Assembly: GCA_050247255.1 (NCBI GenBank)
Contig: JBFWUM010000020.1
Span: forward strand, 1 to 64,000
Length of the DNA: 64,000 nucleotides
Origin: JBFWUM01 sp050247255
GTDB taxonomy: Bacteria > Acidobacteriota > Vicinamibacteria > Vicinamibacterales > UBA2999
Reading direction: 5' to 3'
How positions within the stretch are numbered: the stretch's first letter is position 1; every line of letters begins with the position of its first letter. The notes beneath the pieces are model-generated. The model worked only from the letters and a program-made list of their open reading frames with translations. It searched no databases and was not told the DNA's origin. Shown here one piece after another: positions 37,239 through 44,688 of this stretch. Position numbers and translations under genes: made by a program.

Positions 37239-38882
37239 TTATCGTTCAAGCCGCACATCATCCAGCCACACTCGCCCGGAGGCGCCGAGCGGGGTGTGCA
37301 CCAGGTCCACGACGAACAGCAGCGAATCGACGGCGGCCAGCGGGACCTGGCCCTCGCGCGCGCCGGGCACCGGGCGCAGATCGTCGAAGGACACGGTGAT
37401 CGTGCGCGGCGTCTGGTCGATGAACACCGAACGCCGCCACCGCTCGCCGTCGCGTCCCGCTCCCGGTGACGGGGCGCGCAGCTGCACCGCGAGGCGCATG
37501 GGCGCATCCGCGCGGGCGGCAAACGTGACCTGCCGGTAGTCGGCGAGACCGGTGACCGGCACGACCGCCGCCGCGAACGGGTTCTCCGAGACGCGGCCGC
37601 CCAGCGCGAAACGGAACAGCAGCTGCTCACCCGCGGGCGCGGCCGAGATCGCATCGAGCGCCGCCTGCGCGGCTCCACCTCGTTCCACGGTCCATGCGCC
37701 GGCCTGCCCGTCGGCGAAGAGCGTGGTCCCGGGCACACCGGGCGGAGCTGGAGCACTGGCCTCCACTGCCTCCGGACGCAGCACGTCGATCGCGTTCGAC
37801 ACCAGCCATGGAACCGGCGGCATCCCGGGCGCCGACGGCACGCGGACCTCGACGCGGTACACCGCGGGCGTTGCTGGCAGCGCATATTCCATCACCGGCC
37901 CAGGGGCGCTGGTCACCATGTCGCCACCGCGCAGCAGGACGATGGTCGCGTCGGCTGGCGCATTGCTGTCCACGCGCAGAGTCCCGTTCGTACTCGTGAT
38001 GCGGAGCTCCCCCGGCGATGCGATGGCATCGATCGTCGAGAAGAACGCGCCGCGGCGGAGCGCGTCGACCACGGCGGCCGCGTCGGCGGACGGATCGCCG
38101 CTGAAGGTGGCCGACTCGAGCGCGATGGTCATCGTCCGGAACATCGCCTCGTACGACGGCAGACGCAGCGAGATGCGGCCGTCGTACGGCTCGTTGGCGC
38201 CGACGCGGGCGTGCGCGTCGACTGCCGCCACGCCGACCACGCGTCGCGCCTGCAGCAGCGTGTCCCAGCGCGCCAGCACCGGATCAGGGCGGTCCAGGAC
38301 GCTGCCGAGCGCCGCCGCGGATCGCCCGGGATACGCGAGCAGCACGCGCGCCAGTGTCCACGCGCCTTCGTCGCGCCATTCGCTGTCGGCGTTGATCCAC
38401 TCGATGCCGTCGATGGCCGCCGCCGGGTCGGTCCACTGCAACTCCGGCTTCGGCGACCCGATGTGCGCGGCGATGGCCATGCCGCCGAGGCGCTGGATGT
38501 CCTCCACCGCATCGCGCCCTTCCCCACCGAGCGGATACGGCGCGGCCTCCGCGAGGCCGAGGGCCACGACGTGGCCGCGCGTCGTGCTGACCTCGACCGC
38601 GTCGATCACCAGGACGCCGTCGACGTAGGCCGGAGGGTCCGGCGCGCGCGTCGCATCCCCGTGATCGGTCAGGATGACGAAGTCGATCCCGGCGCGGGCG
38701 GCAGCAGCGGCGACGTCGGCCGGGGTGCCGGCCCCGTCCGAGCGGCTCGTGTGGACGTGAAAGACGCCGCGCGGCTGGCGGGGACCTGTCGCCGTCAACT
38801 CGAGCGGCGCGGGTGGCAGCAGCGCGATGTAAAGCGCGGCGCCGGCGGCCGCCGCGACGAGGACGCCGAGTCGCTTACGCAC
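37239..38882 (-). CDS. PHP-domain metallohydrolase, membrane-anchored (CehA/McbA-like)
   Basis: 547 residues from a GTG that overlaps the xerD stop by eight bases. An N-terminal hydrophobic segment (VLVAAAAGAALYIALLP) is a signal or anchor. PHP metal-binding motifs: FHVHTSRSDG near 41-50, TDHGD near 72-76, VSTTRGHVV, IAAHIGSPK, and VDAHARVG near 220. The C-terminal third (from about 375) is beta-rich and may be a carbohydrate-binding or jellyroll domain (VTFAARADAPMRLAVQL). Likely a periplasmic phosphoesterase or amidohydrolase; substrate unknown. Confidence 0.8.
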   Translation of the reverse strand: MRKRLGVLVAAAAGAALYIALLPPAPLELTATGPRQPRGVFHVHTSRSDGAGTPADVAAAAARAGIDFVILTDHGDATRAPDPPAYVDGVLVIDAVEVSTTRGHVVALGLAEAAPYPLGGEGRDAVEDIQRLGGMAIAAHIGSPKPELQWTDPAAAIDGIEWINADSEWRDEGAWTLARVLLAYPGRSAAALGSVLDRPDPVLARWDTLLQARRVVGVAAVDAHARVGANEPYDGRISLRLPSYEAMFRTMTIALESATFSGDPSADAAAVVDALRRGAFFSTIDAIASPGELRITSTNGTLRVDSNAPADATIVLLRGGDMVTSAPGPVMEYALPATPAVYRVEVRVPSAPGMPPVPWLVSNAIDVLRPEAVEASAPAPPGVPGTTLFADGQAGAWTVERGGAAQAALDAISAAPAGEQLLFRFALGGRVSENPFAAAVVPVTGLADYRQVTFAARADAPMRLAVQLRAPSPGAGRDGERWRRSVFIDQTPRTITVSFDDLRPVPGAREGQVPLAAVDSLLFVVDLVHTPLGASGRVWLDDVRLER

Positions 38883-39708
38883 GCGGGTGGAACCTGTCGT
38901 AGATGGAGCGCATCCGGTGCTCGAGGACGTGGGTGTAGATCTGCGTGGTCGAGAGGTCGGCGTGCCCGAGCATCATCTGGATCGCGCGCAGGTCCGCGCC
39001 GCGATCGAGCAGGTGCGTGGCGAACGAATGACGCAGCACGTGCGGGCTGAGGGCGGTCTGCAGGCCGGCGGCGCGGGCGTAACGCTTGAGGATCTTCCAG
39101 AAGCCGACCCGCGTCAGGCCGGGGCCGCCGCGCCGCGCGTTGACGAACAGCCGCGGGCTGGTCCGCTTCCCCAGCAGCGCCGGCCGGCTCTCGGCGAGGT
39201 AGCGCGCGACCCAGGCCCGGGCCTCGTCGCCGATCGGCACGATGCGCTGCTTGTCTCCCTTGCCGGTGCAGGTTAGGTACGACGCCTCCAGGTTGATGTC
39301 GGCGGGACGGAGGCCGAGCAGCTCGCTGACGCGCATGCCGGTCGCGTACAGCAGCTCGATCAGCGCCCGATCGCGCAGCCCGCGCGGTGTGGCGACGTCG
39401 GGTTGCGCCAGCAGCCGATCCACCTCCTCGACCGACAGGTAGCGCGGCAACACCTTCCACGCCCGCGGCGGCCGCAAATCCTCGGCCGGGCTCGCCGGCA
39501 GCCGGCCGTCGATGACGAGGAAGCGGTAGAAGCCGCGGTAGCAGGCGACGGCGCGGGCGACCGAGCGCGGCGACCGCCCCTCCGCCATCAGGTCGCGCAC
39601 GAAGGCCTCGAGGTCCTGCCGCGACAGCGTGTCCACGGCCCTCCCCTGTCCCGCGGCGCGCTCGGCGAGCAGCCGCAGGTCGCGGGCGTAGCTCTCCACG
39701 GAGTTCAC
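38875..39708 (-). CDS. Tyrosine recombinase XerC/XerD
   Basis: 277 residues from the first GTG (39708), but family similarity extends about 20 residues upstream (DAYLTHLTVERRLAVNSVESYARDL). The frame is open to a TAA only 22 codons above, with no ATG, GTG or TTG; an ATT at 39771 would give 298 residues, exactly the E. coli XerD length. The true start is therefore probably non-standard. Catalytic residues: Arg in ATGMRVSELLGL, Lys in GKGDKQRIVP, HxxR in PHVLRHSFATHLL, His in LGHADLSTTQIYTH and the nucleophile Tyr in that motif. It should act on the dif site 6.2 kb away. Confidence 0.93.
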   Translation of the reverse strand: MNSVESYARDLRLLAERAAGQGRAVDTLSRQDLEAFVRDLMAEGRSPRSVARAVACYRGFYRFLVIDGRLPASPAEDLRPPRAWKVLPRYLSVEEVDRLLAQPDVATPRGLRDRALIELLYATGMRVSELLGLRPADINLEASYLTCTGKGDKQRIVPIGDEARAWVARYLAESRPALLGKRTSPRLFVNARRGGPGLTRVGFWKILKRYARAAGLQTALSPHVLRHSFATHLLDRGADLRAIQMMLGHADLSTTQIYTHVLEHRMRSIYDRFHPRA

Positions 39709-39772
39709 CGCCAGCCGCCGTTCGACGGTCAGGTGCGTCAGGTACGCGTCAGGAGAAGCCGTGTGTGGAATA

Positions 39773-39784
39773 TAGAATTATAGG
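39773..39784. promoter_or_regulatory. Divergent -10 region between xer and murQ
   Basis: Plus strand TAGAAT (39773-39778) lies seven bases before the A of the murQ ATG; minus strand TATAAT (39782-39777) lies just before the ATT proposed as xer start. Both genes could be leaderless. No Shine-Dalgarno sequence precedes either. Confidence 0.4.
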
Positions 39785-40756
39785 ATGGCCACGCGATCGA
39801 AATGGCAGTCCCTGCCGACCGAAGCCATCAACCCCTCCACCCTCGGCATCGACAAGCTCTCGGCCGACGGCATCGTCGACGTGATGCTCAACGAGGATCG
39901 CAAGATGCTGGCCGCGGTGCAGCGCGAGCACGAGCGCATTGCCGTCGGCATCGAGATGATCGCCGCGGCGCTGCGCAAGGGGGGACGCATTGTCTTCGTC
40001 GGCGCCGGGACGAGCGGGCGGCTCGGCGTCCTCGAGTCGGCGGAGATGCCGACGACCTTCAGCACCGATCCCAAGCTGGTGCAGGCGATCATGGCCGGTG
40101 GCCAGACCTCGATCCTGACCGCCAAGGAAGGCGTCGAGGACAACTACGAAGAGGGGGCGCGGTCGATCATGCGCCTGACGCCGAGCAAGAAGGACGTCGT
40201 CGTCGGCGTGTCGGCGAGCGGCATGACCCAGTTCGTGCGCGGCGCCCTGACCCGCGCCCGGCGCGCCGGCGCCCGCATCATCTTCGTCACCTGTGACCCG
40301 GGCACCGAGCTCCAGACCTTCGTCGACCTGACGATTGCCCCAGGCGTCGGCGCCGAGGTGATTGCCGGATCGACGCGCCTCAAGGCCGGCACGGCCACCA
40401 AGCTGGTACTCAACATGCTGACGACCGGCGCCATGATCCGGATCGGCAAGACCTACGGCAACCTGATGATCGACGTGCACTCCGGGTCGGAGAAGCTCAA
40501 GGACCGCGCCCGCCGCATCGTCAACATCGTCACCGGGCTCGACTACGACGAGGCCGACAAGCTGCTGAAGAAGGCACGCTGGAACGTCAAGGCGGCGATC
40601 GTCATGCAGAAGACCGGCCTCACCTATCCCAAGGCGCTGTCCCGGCTTCGCAAGGCGCACGACTCGATGCGTGAAGCGCTCGGCGAGGACATCGAGCCGC
40701 GGCTGCGCGGCATGCTGCAGGGGCACGCCGAGGCCAGGGTCACCCGGCCGACCTGA
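39785..40756 (+). CDS. murQ: N-acetylmuramic acid 6-phosphate etherase
   Basis: Cleaves MurNAc-6-P to GlcNAc-6-P and lactate in peptidoglycan recycling. 323 residues. SIS domain: GRIVFVGAGTSGRLGVLE near 67-84, AEMPTTFSTDP, and VVGVSASGMTQFVRGAL. Catalytic Glu in VLESAEMPTTF. Followed after three bases by an AmiE-like serine hydrolase gene, a pairing also seen in Bacillus mur operons. Confidence 0.95.
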   Translation: MATRSKWQSLPTEAINPSTLGIDKLSADGIVDVMLNEDRKMLAAVQREHERIAVGIEMIAAALRKGGRIVFVGAGTSGRLGVLESAEMPTTFSTDPKLVQAIMAGGQTSILTAKEGVEDNYEEGARSIMRLTPSKKDVVVGVSASGMTQFVRGALTRARRAGARIIFVTCDPGTELQTFVDLTIAPGVGAEVIAGSTRLKAGTATKLVLNMLTTGAMIRIGKTYGNLMIDVHSGSEKLKDRARRIVNIVTGLDYDEADKLLKKARWNVKAAIVMQKTGLTYPKALSRLRKAHDSMREALGEDIEPRLRGMLQGHAEARVTRPT

Positions 40757-40759
40757 GCC

Positions 40760-41827
40760 GTGGCGAGCCGTTCGCGCGATTCGTTCGCCGCCGCCCGCGG
40801 CGTCATCGCCCGGGCGATCGACGAGCGCGCCTTCCCTGCCGCCGTGGCCGAGGTGGGCGATGCCACCCGCCCGCTCTGGACCGAGGCGTTCGGCCGGTTG
40901 ACGTTCGAACCGGCGGCCCCGCCCGCGACAGCCGACACCATCTTCGATCTCGCCTCGCTGACCAAGGTCCTGGCGACGACGCCGCTCGTCATGCAGCTCG
41001 TCGAGCGGGGCACGCTCGGCCTCGACGATCCGGTCGCGCAGCACCTCCCCGCCTGGGCCGGCCGTGAGCGCGAAGGGGTCACCCTGCGCGACCTGCTCGC
41101 GCACTGCAGCGGGCTGCCCGCGTATCGGCCGCTCTACCTGCGGGAACGGGGAGACGCCGCGTTCCAGGCAGCGATCTGTGCGCTGCCACTCGAGTACGCG
41201 CCGCGATCGCAGTCCACGTACAGCGATCTCGACATGATGCTCCTCGGCGTCATCATGGGTGGATCGAGCGGCTTGCCGTCACGGCTCGCGGGATTGCTGC
41301 AGCAGATGCGCGTGGCGGATCCGCTGCAGTACAACCCGCCGCCGCGCTGGCGGACGTTCATTGCCCCCACGGCACAGGACGCCTATCGGGGTCGGCTGCT
41401 CGTCGGTGAACCGGACGATGCCAATGCCTGGGCGCTCGGCGGCGCCGCCGGGCACGCCGGGATGTTCGGCACGGCGCCAGCGGTCGGCGCCTTCGCGCGC
41501 CACCTGCTGCAGGTGCTCGACGGGCGGACCGGGGCGTTCCAGCGGGGGACGCTGGAAACCTTCATCACTCGCCGGGGCGACGTGCCGGGCAGCACGCGGG
41601 CGCTTGGCTGGGACACGATGAAGGACACCTCGTCGTGCGGCAGCCGCCTGTCGGCGCGCGCCTTCGGCCATCCGGGCTTCACCGGCACGTCGCTATGGAT
41701 TGATCCGGAGCGGGGGGTCTATGCGGTGCTGCTGACCAACCGGGTCCACCCGGCGCGTACCAACGTCACGATTCGCGAGGTCCGGCGCGCGTTTCACGAT
41801 AGGGTGATGGATGCATTGACGAATTGA
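40760..41827 (+). CDS. Serine hydrolase, beta-lactamase/AmiE-like
   Basis: 355 residues from the GTG at 40760, three bases after murQ. Class C beta-lactamase fold: SxxK motif as SLTK near residue 66, YSDLD near 153 in the YxN position, and HPGFTGTSLWID near 301 in place of the KTG box. No signal peptide, so apparently cytoplasmic. In Bacillus the murQ neighbour AmiE (YbbE) of this superfamily is an N-acetylmuramyl-L-alanine amidase; the same recycling role is inferred here from the operon. Confidence 0.8.
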   Translation: MASRSRDSFAAARGVIARAIDERAFPAAVAEVGDATRPLWTEAFGRLTFEPAAPPATADTIFDLASLTKVLATTPLVMQLVERGTLGLDDPVAQHLPAWAGREREGVTLRDLLAHCSGLPAYRPLYLRERGDAAFQAAICALPLEYAPRSQSTYSDLDMMLLGVIMGGSSGLPSRLAGLLQQMRVADPLQYNPPPRWRTFIAPTAQDAYRGRLLVGEPDDANAWALGGAAGHAGMFGTAPAVGAFARHLLQVLDGRTGAFQRGTLETFITRRGDVPGSTRALGWDTMKDTSSCGSRLSARAFGHPGFTGTSLWIDPERGVYAVLLTNRVHPARTNVTIREVRRAFHDRVMDALTN

Positions 41828-41898
41828 CGAAGTGACGAATTGACGAAGTGGATTGGCGCAATGCAATCCGTCAGTCCGTCAATCCGTCAATTCGTCAA
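41815..41898. repeat. Inverted octamer arrays, four plus four units, TTGACGA family
   Basis: Left arm ATTGACGA, ATTGACGA, AGTGACGA, ATTGACGA (41815-41846); a 20-base loop holding GGATTG and CAATCC; right arm TCCGTCAG, TCCGTCAA, TCCGTCAA, TTCGTCAA (41867-41898). It spans two convergent gene ends and contributes the stop codons of both. Could form a strong bidirectional terminator. Confidence 0.9.
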
Positions 41899-42632
41899 TT
41901 CCCACCCCCACGCCTCCCCGGCTGAGTGGGCGGCGGCAGCCCCAGCCGGTTGCCGCCGCGGCCGCCTCGCGCGCCGCCGGTTTCCCCGGCCCGGCCTCCC
42001 TGCGGTGCGCCTGCCTGCGTCTGCGCCTGCAGCGCCACGAACGCCCACTCGCTGTACTTGTTGCGCCCGTTGTACAGGCGCAGAGAGGTCGCCGTGCTCT
42101 TGCTGACGACACCTTGAATGCCGCCGCCACCGACGCGGCCGCCGATCCGTCCTTGCGCCTGCCCTCCCAGCGCGCCGCGGCCGGCCTGGCCCAGTTGGCC
42201 GCCCTGTGCGCCCGCGCCCGGTAGCGCGCCGCCGCGGCGGGCGGTCTCCTCGAGCGCACCACGCGCGCCGGCGGCCCCGGCCCGCCCGGTCTGCGGGGCC
42301 GTCGTCTGCCCCGGAATCGGCTGGCCGACCAGGATCACCTGGAACTCGCCGTCCGCCACCATCGGGTCGCGGTACTTCTTGCGCAGGAACTTCTGCTGGA
42401 CGAGGAGGTCGATGCTCGGCGGGAAGGCGTTGGCGAACTGCCGCTGGTAGAGGGCGATGGCGCGCGCGTACTGCTCGCCGCGGAAGATGAGTTCCGCCTC
42501 GCGCTCGCGCTTGGCCATCGTGCTCCACGTCGGCAGCGCCACGCTGAGCGCCACCGCCATGATGGCGATGGCGACGAGCAGGGCGACCATCGCGTAACCC
42601 TGCTCGCGACGCCCGCCCTGCTCGTCGATCAC
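41895..42632 (-). CDS. Type II secretion pseudopilin with Gly/Arg-rich tail
   Basis: 245 residues from a GTG. Pilin-like N-terminus: short leader, then GYAMVALLVAIAIMAVALSVALP as the membrane/assembly helix, with less typical F-T-x-x-E features (Met/Ala in place of FTLIE). The core (REREAELIFRGEQYARAIALYQRQ) resembles GspG-like pseudopilins. From about residue 110 the sequence is low-complexity Gly/Ala/Arg/Gln, ending QPGRRGGGN at a stop provided by the octamer array. Last gene of the secretion operon. Confidence 0.75.
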   Translation of the reverse strand: MIDEQGGRREQGYAMVALLVAIAIMAVALSVALPTWSTMAKREREAELIFRGEQYARAIALYQRQFANAFPPSIDLLVQQKFLRKKYRDPMVADGEFQVILVGQPIPGQTTAPQTGRAGAAGARGALEETARRGGALPGAGAQGGQLGQAGRGALGGQAQGRIGGRVGGGGIQGVVSKSTATSLRLYNGRNKYSEWAFVALQAQTQAGAPQGGRAGETGGARGGRGGNRLGLPPPTQPGRRGGGN

Positions 42633-43807
42633 GGTGCCGCAGTCACAGTGACGGCACTCGCGGTCGTCGCAGACTGCGTCCCTGTCGGGTTCGTCTGGAC
42701 GGCACGCGCCACATACGTGCCGGCCGTGGTGTAGCGGTGCGTCACCGTCGTGGCTGTCGAGATCGCACCCAGGCTTTGTGAGCTGCCGTCGCCGAACTCG
42801 ACGGTCACGTCAGAGGGAATGCCTCCTGATACGTTGGGCGTCACCGTAAAGGTGAACGTCGCGGCCGTGGTCCCATTCGCCGGGCTTACCGAGATCGTCG
42901 GACCCGTCGGCACGGTAATCACCACCGTGGTCGACGTCGTGTTCGTCACGCCGTTGTCCGTCGCATTCGCGGAGATCGTGAACGTACCTGGCTCCTCATA
43001 GACATGGGTAACGGTACGTGCACCAGACATGATGCCCAGGTCGGTTGAGCGGCCATCGCCCCACTCGATCACCACCCGCGGCGATGTGCCTTCGGTGGGG
43101 GTCACCGTCAGCGACACAGGTACACCAACAGCGGTGCTGGTCGGCGTGGACAGCGTCACCGTGGCGGCCGCCAGCAGTGCAATCTCCACTTCGTCCGCCT
43201 CCCCGCCGGCGCGCGCGGTGACCGTGGCCTCACGCGTCGTCGTCAGCTGGACCGTGGCATCGCCATTGGCGTCAGTCGTCGCGGTCGACGAGCTCAGGGT
43301 TCCGGCGCTGGTGGTGAACGCGACCGGGATTCCGCTGAGACCCTGGCCTTGCTCACCAGTGACGCGAGCTGTCACCGTGACGGTCCCTCCGGACGGCGGC
43401 ACGCTGGATGGATTCACGCGCACCGCGATGTTCTCGACGGCAGCGGTGCCGACGAGAATCTCGATCTCTTCCTCCGAGGCCGCGGCGCCGGAGCTGGCGC
43501 GGATGGTGGCAACGCCGGACGCGCCATCGGCGTGGAACGTCGTGGTGGCGACGCCATTGCGCGTCTGCGCCTCCGCCGGCTCGAGCCGACCGAGCGTGGT
43601 CGTGAAGCGAACGGTGGTGCCGTTCTGCACCTGCGTCCCGGCGGACTCGATGACGACTGCCGTGATGGTGGTCGTGCCGCTGGGAGCCAGGAACGTGGCC
43701 GCCGACGTCAGGGTCAGCGCGGAGTCGGTCGGCGCGAGCAATTGCGCCCGGTCACAGGCTGCCGCGATGCAGGCCAGGGCGAGCACCAGGAGAATCTGTC
43801 TCTTCAT
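42629..43807 (-). CDS. Lipoprotein with Ig-like and PKD domains
   Basis: 392 residues. Signal peptide with lipobox IAAAC (Cys about residue 18). Residues about 25-120 and 125-215 are Big_1/invasin-type Ig domains (VRFTTTLGRLEP, IPVAFTTSAGTLSS); about 220-305 and 310-390 are PKD domains (VVIEWGDGRSTDLG with VTHVYEEPGTF, VTVEFGDGSSQSLG with VTHRYTTAGTY). It lies between pseudopilin genes and overlaps the next by four bases, so it is part of the secretion operon, perhaps as a surface-exposed accessory or a substrate. Confidence 0.85.
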   Translation of the reverse strand: MKRQILLVLALACIAAACDRAQLLAPTDSALTLTSAATFLAPSGTTTITAVVIESAGTQVQNGTTVRFTTTLGRLEPAEAQTRNGVATTTFHADGASGVATIRASSGAAASEEEIEILVGTAAVENIAVRVNPSSVPPSGGTVTVTARVTGEQGQGLSGIPVAFTTSAGTLSSSTATTDANGDATVQLTTTREATVTARAGGEADEVEIALLAAATVTLSTPTSTAVGVPVSLTVTPTEGTSPRVVIEWGDGRSTDLGIMSGARTVTHVYEEPGTFTISANATDNGVTNTTSTTVVITVPTGPTISVSPANGTTAATFTFTVTPNVSGGIPSDVTVEFGDGSSQSLGAISTATTVTHRYTTAGTYVARAVQTNPTGTQSATTASAVTVTAAP

Positions 43808-44230
43808 CTACCACTCGTTGTACGCCGTGCCGTCGAGCGCCCTTCCGGGCGCGCCGCTCTTCACGTCGTAGATGCCGGGCGCGGCCGTGATGTTGCCCGG
43901 CTCGATGTCGGCCTGGATGGTCTGCCACGTCGCGACCGAGTTCGTGAACGGATCGACCGGCATCGCCCGCAGGTAGCGCTCGGTGATCAGGACGTCCAGC
44001 GATTCCGGATACCGGTTCTTGTCCGCGTAGTACTGGTCGATGGCCTGGCGCATCCGGTAAAGGTCCTCTTTCAGCACCGCTTCCTTCGCCCGTGTCACGC
44101 TGTTCGCGTAGACCGTCAGCCCGATGCCGGCGAGGATGACGATGAGCGACATCACGATCATCAGCTCGATGAGCGTGAATCCGCCCGACCTTCGGACCCT
44201 CGAACCCTCGGACCCTCCGATCCTTACCAC
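43808..44230 (-). CDS. Major pseudopilin, GspG-like
   Basis: 140 residues from the GTG at 44230, which overlaps the preceding stop; no ATG is available. Prepilin cleavage site and helix GGFTLIELMIVMSLIVILAGIGLTVY. The body has the GspG layout: AVLKEDLYRMRQAIDQYYADKNRYPESLDVL, then PVDPFTNSVATWQ and IYDVKSGAPGRALDGTAYNEW. The whole leader peptide before the cleavage Gly (RIGGSEGSRVRRS) is encoded by an octamer repeat array. Confidence 0.9.
   Translation of the reverse strand: MVRIGGSEGSRVRRSGGFTLIELMIVMSLIVILAGIGLTVYANSVTRAKEAVLKEDLYRMRQAIDQYYADKNRYPESLDVLITERYLRAMPVDPFTNSVATWQTIQADIEPGNITAAPGIYDVKSGAPGRALDGTAYNEW
44187..44226 (-). repeat. Five octamers, GACCCTCG family, across a gene junction
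   Basis: GACCTTCG, GACCCTCG, AACCCTCG, GACCCTCC, GATCCTTA. It spans the stop codon of one pseudopilin gene and the leader codons of the next. Confidence 0.82.
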
Positions 44231-44688
44231 TCGCGGTACCTCGTCCCGTCGAGCGCCTCGCCGTCGAACGTCGTATGCACGTCGTAGACGTTCTGGCCGC
44301 CCCAGCTGAAGCTGTCGGGGCGATCCTGATAGGACCGCAGCCCCCACTCCGTGCTGTTGGTCATCGGGTCGATCGGGATGCGCCGCAGGAACTTCAACTG
44401 CCGGGCGCTGGCGTCGTTGGCGGCGCTGATGCCTTCGACGAGGATCTCGAGCGTCGGCGGGTAGCCTTCGTTCCCCGGACGGAGATCGGAGGCGGCAATC
44501 TGCCCCTGGTCCACGGCATCCTTGAACTGGTCGATGGCGGTGCGCATTTCGCGCAGCGCCCGGCGAAGCTCGGCCTCACGCTGCCGCTGCGACGTCACCT
44601 GGGCGAGCGGCATCACCGCCGATGCCAGGATCAGCAGGATGGTCGTGACGACCAGCAGCTCGATGAAGGTGTAGCCCCGCTCGTTCAT
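44224..44688 (-). CDS. Pseudopilin (GspG/H-like)
   Basis: 154 residues. Very short leader MNERG, then YTFIELLVVTTILLILASAVMPLA, with the Glu at position 5 of the mature helix. The C-terminal part (RRIPIDPMTNSTEWGLRSYQ, TFDGEALDGTRYREW) parallels the neighbour at 43808-44230, indicating duplication. The start codon follows one base after the secretin stop. Confidence 0.9.
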   Translation of the reverse strand: MNERGYTFIELLVVTTILLILASAVMPLAQVTSQRQREAELRRALREMRTAIDQFKDAVDQGQIAASDLRPGNEGYPPTLEILVEGISAANDASARQLKFLRRIPIDPMTNSTEWGLRSYQDRPDSFSWGGQNVYDVHTTFDGEALDGTRYREW

